This document shows, piece by piece, positions 4,576 through 6,173 of a DNA stretch of 6,173 nt. Origin of the DNA: an uncultured Bacteroidota bacterium (GTDB taxonomy: Bacteria > Bacteroidota > Bacteroidia > NS11-12g > UBA955); the NCBI GenBank assembly GCA_903953615.1, contig CAJBKH010000274.1, positions 1 to 6,173 on the forward strand. Reading direction: 5' to 3'. Below the pieces are notes generated by a model. The model was not told the DNA's origin. It did no database searches and was given only the letters and a program-made list of their open reading frames with translations. Every line of letters begins with the position of its first letter. Position 1 is the first letter of the stretch. The translations under genes and the position numbers were made by a program.

Positions 4576-6173
4576 TTAATTCCCCTTCACAACTTTAAGA
4601 TAAGCGATGGAATGCTCCATTGTAATTTTCACGAAATAGATACCAGTCGCCATCTCTTCAGTGGCATTAATTAAATATTCGCGATCGTTTTTTAATTCAA
4701 TATTTGTGTTGACTTCTTGTCCAATTCCATTAAACACCGCGATTGATTGGACGATATCCGATCCACTTAAAGTCAAGTTCAGCTGATTTGTAAATGGATT
4801 TGGGAAAACATTAAAAGAGGCTTTTGCAGCGACCTCATCAACTGATGCCGTATTTGTTTTATCGACAACTGTAAACACAAAGGCTTTGCGTTTAATATTA
4901 CCACTGCCATCGATTGTGAAATTGATAACCGCTGTATCACTGCAACCAGTGGTAGAATCGGTGCCAATGTACCTCAAGCTAATAAATCCAGTGGTGGAAT
5001 AATTATGCACTGGTGCCGATGCATTTGATTTTGTACCATCGCCAAAATCCCAATGGTGTTTGTTGATTGGTCCGCTTGAGTAATTATACAAAGTAGCTTG
5101 GTAAGGATGTGCCGAATCGTATACCAATTGAAGGTTTGCGACAATATTACAGAATTTGGTATACTTCGCAATCGAATCACGACAGCCATAAACCGTGTCG
5201 ATGGCCACCAATTCAGTTAAATAGTTTTTATGTGTTTTGAATACATGGGTCGGGTGCTTTTGAGTAGAAGTGGTGGTATCACCAAAACGCCATAGATATC
5301 GCAAGTTCGATCCTGATGTTGTATTGTCGAAACTGTAAGTATTACCTGTTAACGTATAGGTGAAGTTTGGCGTAATTGAACAACCAACCTGAAGGGTAAA
5401 TGTGGTTGAATCTTTTTTACTACAAGCATTGGCACTGCCTGTAAAAGTAATCACCAATTTTACCGTATAAGTTCCAGGATTAGTATAAGTATGGTTTATG
5501 TAATTATTACTTGACGTATCGCCATCACCAAAGTCCCAATGGCACTTTTTATTAATACTATCACTGTGAAGTTGAAATCCCTCGATGGTATAAAATGAGT
5601 TATTACCGAAACTATAAGAACTATTATTGATTTTATAAGCTGTTATAATAGGATTGATTCCTATCTTAAACGTGTAAACAAAAGTATCCAATGCACTTTG
5701 TGTACTGTCGCGCGCATACAAGGTTGCGGTATAGGTTCCACATGATGCATAGGTATGATTTGTGTTCATGCTATAGGCAAATGAACCGTCTCCAAAATCC
5801 ATTTTATAGCGAACAGAAGCCGGGTTGTAATACAACAAACCAAAACTAGTATAGAGACCGTTAATATTGGCAATGTGAAAATCGGCTTTGCAATTGTTAT
5901 TGCCCGAAACTACAAATGTTTTACTAATGGAATCGAAGCAAGCTGCCGAACTATCGTAAATCATTAACAGAATACGCGCTGTCCCATTGAATGGTATGGT
6001 CACATTATAACCATAGCCTATGACACTTGTTTGGGTGCCATTGGTAACTTTTAAACTGAAACTGGTTTGGGACTTGTTACAAGTTGAAGTGTCGGTTAAA
6101 TAAAACGAATTCGCTGAAACACGGTGAATGTTAAAATCAGCTTTGCAAGCTGCAAAAAGATTAGAAGAAAAAA
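4576..6173 (-). CDS. T9SS-secreted PKD-repeat protein, C-terminal part (5' end outside window)
   Basis: The frame is open from the right edge, giving 531 visible codons to TAA 4578-4576. A GTG at 6003 is internal: the codons upstream read as the same kind of module (ACKADFNIH...). The visible part is a chain of Ig-like PKD modules with cores FGDG (5785-5796), WDFGDG (FGDG at 5521-5532), WRFGDT (FGD at 5278-5286) and WDFGDG (FGDG at 5035-5046), each followed by the HxY/F...GxY strand pair. A short linker leads to a C-terminal type IX sorting domain (about 4579-4818) with FNVFPNPF, the GIGQEV turn and GIYFVKI, ending YLKVVKGN. Such proteins cross the outer membrane through T9SS and are released or anchored at the cell surface; PKD modules commonly serve adhesion or glycan/protein contact. 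No catalytic domain is visible, and any would be upstream. Recurring Cys at module joins suggest disulfides. The signal peptide lies outside the window. Confidence 0.92.
   Translation of the reverse strand, partial: FSSNLFAACKADFNIHRVSANSFYLTDTSTCNKSQTSFSLKVTNGTQTSVIGYGYNVTIPFNGTARILLMIYDSSAACFDSISKTFVVSGNNNCKADFHIANINGLYTSFGLLYYNPASVRYKMDFGDGSFAYSMNTNHTYASCGTYTATLYARDSTQSALDTFVYTFKIGINPIITAYKINNSSYSFGNNSFYTIEGFQLHSDSINKKCHWDFGDGDTSSNNYINHTYTNPGTYTVKLVITFTGSANACSKKDSTTFTLQVGCSITPNFTYTLTGNTYSFDNTTSGSNLRYLWRFGDTTTSTQKHPTHVFKTHKNYLTELVAIDTVYGCRDSIAKYTKFCNIVANLQLVYDSAHPYQATLYNYSSGPINKHHWDFGDGTKSNASAPVHNYSTTGFISLRYIGTDSTTGCSDTAVINFTIDGSGNIKRKAFVFTVVDKTNTASVDEVAAKASFNVFPNPFTNQLNLTLSGSDIVQSIAVFNGIGQEVNTNIELKNDREYLINATEEMATGIYFVKITMEHSIAYLKVVKGN
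4579..4818 (-). other. Type IX secretion type A sorting domain
   Basis: The last 80 codons of the PKD protein show the conserved sorting-domain pattern: FNVFPNPFTNQLNL at the start, a middle IAVFNGIGQEV strand-turn, then ATGIYFVKI and a Lys-containing C-terminal strand. It is recognised by the T9SS machinery and normally removed by the PorU sortase after export. It is the strongest single indicator of the host phylum in the window. Confidence 0.93.
4909..5892 (-). repeat. Four tandem PKD modules (protein-level repeats)
   Basis: Four units of roughly 75-90 residues follow one another within the T9SS protein. Units 1, 2 and 4 keep FGDG, while unit 3 has FGDT. Three of the four begin at a Cys (CKADF, CSITPNF, CNIVANL), and units commonly end in a C-x-D-S/T-like motif (GCRDS, GCSDT, ACSKKDS). 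A fifth unit upstream (about 5893-6147) starts CKADF and ends ACFDS but lacks any FGDG. The repeats are diverged in DNA and are not long exact repeats. Confidence 0.8.

Noticed and set aside
920..5403. The 14-mer tgaagggtaaatgt occurs at 920-933 and again at 5390-5403.
   Set aside because: Both copies lie in coding sequence and encode the same short peptide TFTLQ in unrelated proteins. Flanks do not match and there are no other copies, so this is coincidence and not a dispersed repeat.
6001..6003. GTG as the start of the PKD protein.
   Set aside because: The frame is open to the window edge and the 56 codons upstream encode recognisable module sequence (ACKADF), so the gene is truncated by the window.

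Overview
The window looks like chromosomal DNA from a member of the Bacteroidota. Three things point there: a C-terminal type IX secretion (T9SS) type A sorting domain on a PKD-repeat protein, a promoter of the Bacteroidota form (TTG, 21-nt spacer, TAnnTTTG), and AT-rich sequence with A/T-rich codon choice and no clear Shine-Dalgarno sequences. The genus cannot be fixed from this sequence. No RNA gene, CRISPR array, insertion sequence or other mobile element was seen.

Layout. Positions 1-306 (+) hold the C-terminal third of thioredoxin reductase (trxB), cut by the window edge. It ends base-to-base against a convergent minus-strand pair. That pair is read in the order 3434-1089 (a 781-residue exported M48-type zinc metalloprotease with a long C-terminal part of unknown function) and then 1086-307 (a 259-residue secreted, probably outer-membrane beta-barrel protein). 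The two genes are 2 nt apart, so they are almost certainly co-transcribed. Positions 3435-3635 are a divergent control region. Positions 3636-4523 (+) encode a membrane di-iron hydroxylase of the sterol desaturase/fatty acid hydroxylase superfamily. A bidirectional hairpin terminator at 4531-4558 separates it from a convergent minus-strand gene (6173-4576, 5' end outside the window) for a large T9SS-secreted PKD-repeat protein.

The most interesting part is the 201-bp divergent region. It contains an 18-bp perfect palindrome (3538-3555) and a 12-bp perfect palindrome (3582-3593). Both are centred on GTAC and their centres lie 41 bp apart, about four helical turns. The second matches the classical FNR box (TTGAT-N4-ATCAA) at 9 of 10 positions. 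It abuts the -33 element of the hydroxylase promoter, and its centre falls at about -41.5 from the inferred transcription start, the standard class II activator position of the Crp/Fnr family. The hydroxylase family uses O2, so control by a Crp/Fnr-type regulator would make sense, but this is inference. The same promoter implies a leader of only about 7 nt.

The protease/outer-membrane-protein pair is the other candidate for something undescribed: an exported peptidase fused to a roughly 500-residue unassigned region and coupled to a putative barrel protein. The remaining genes are ordinary members of known families.
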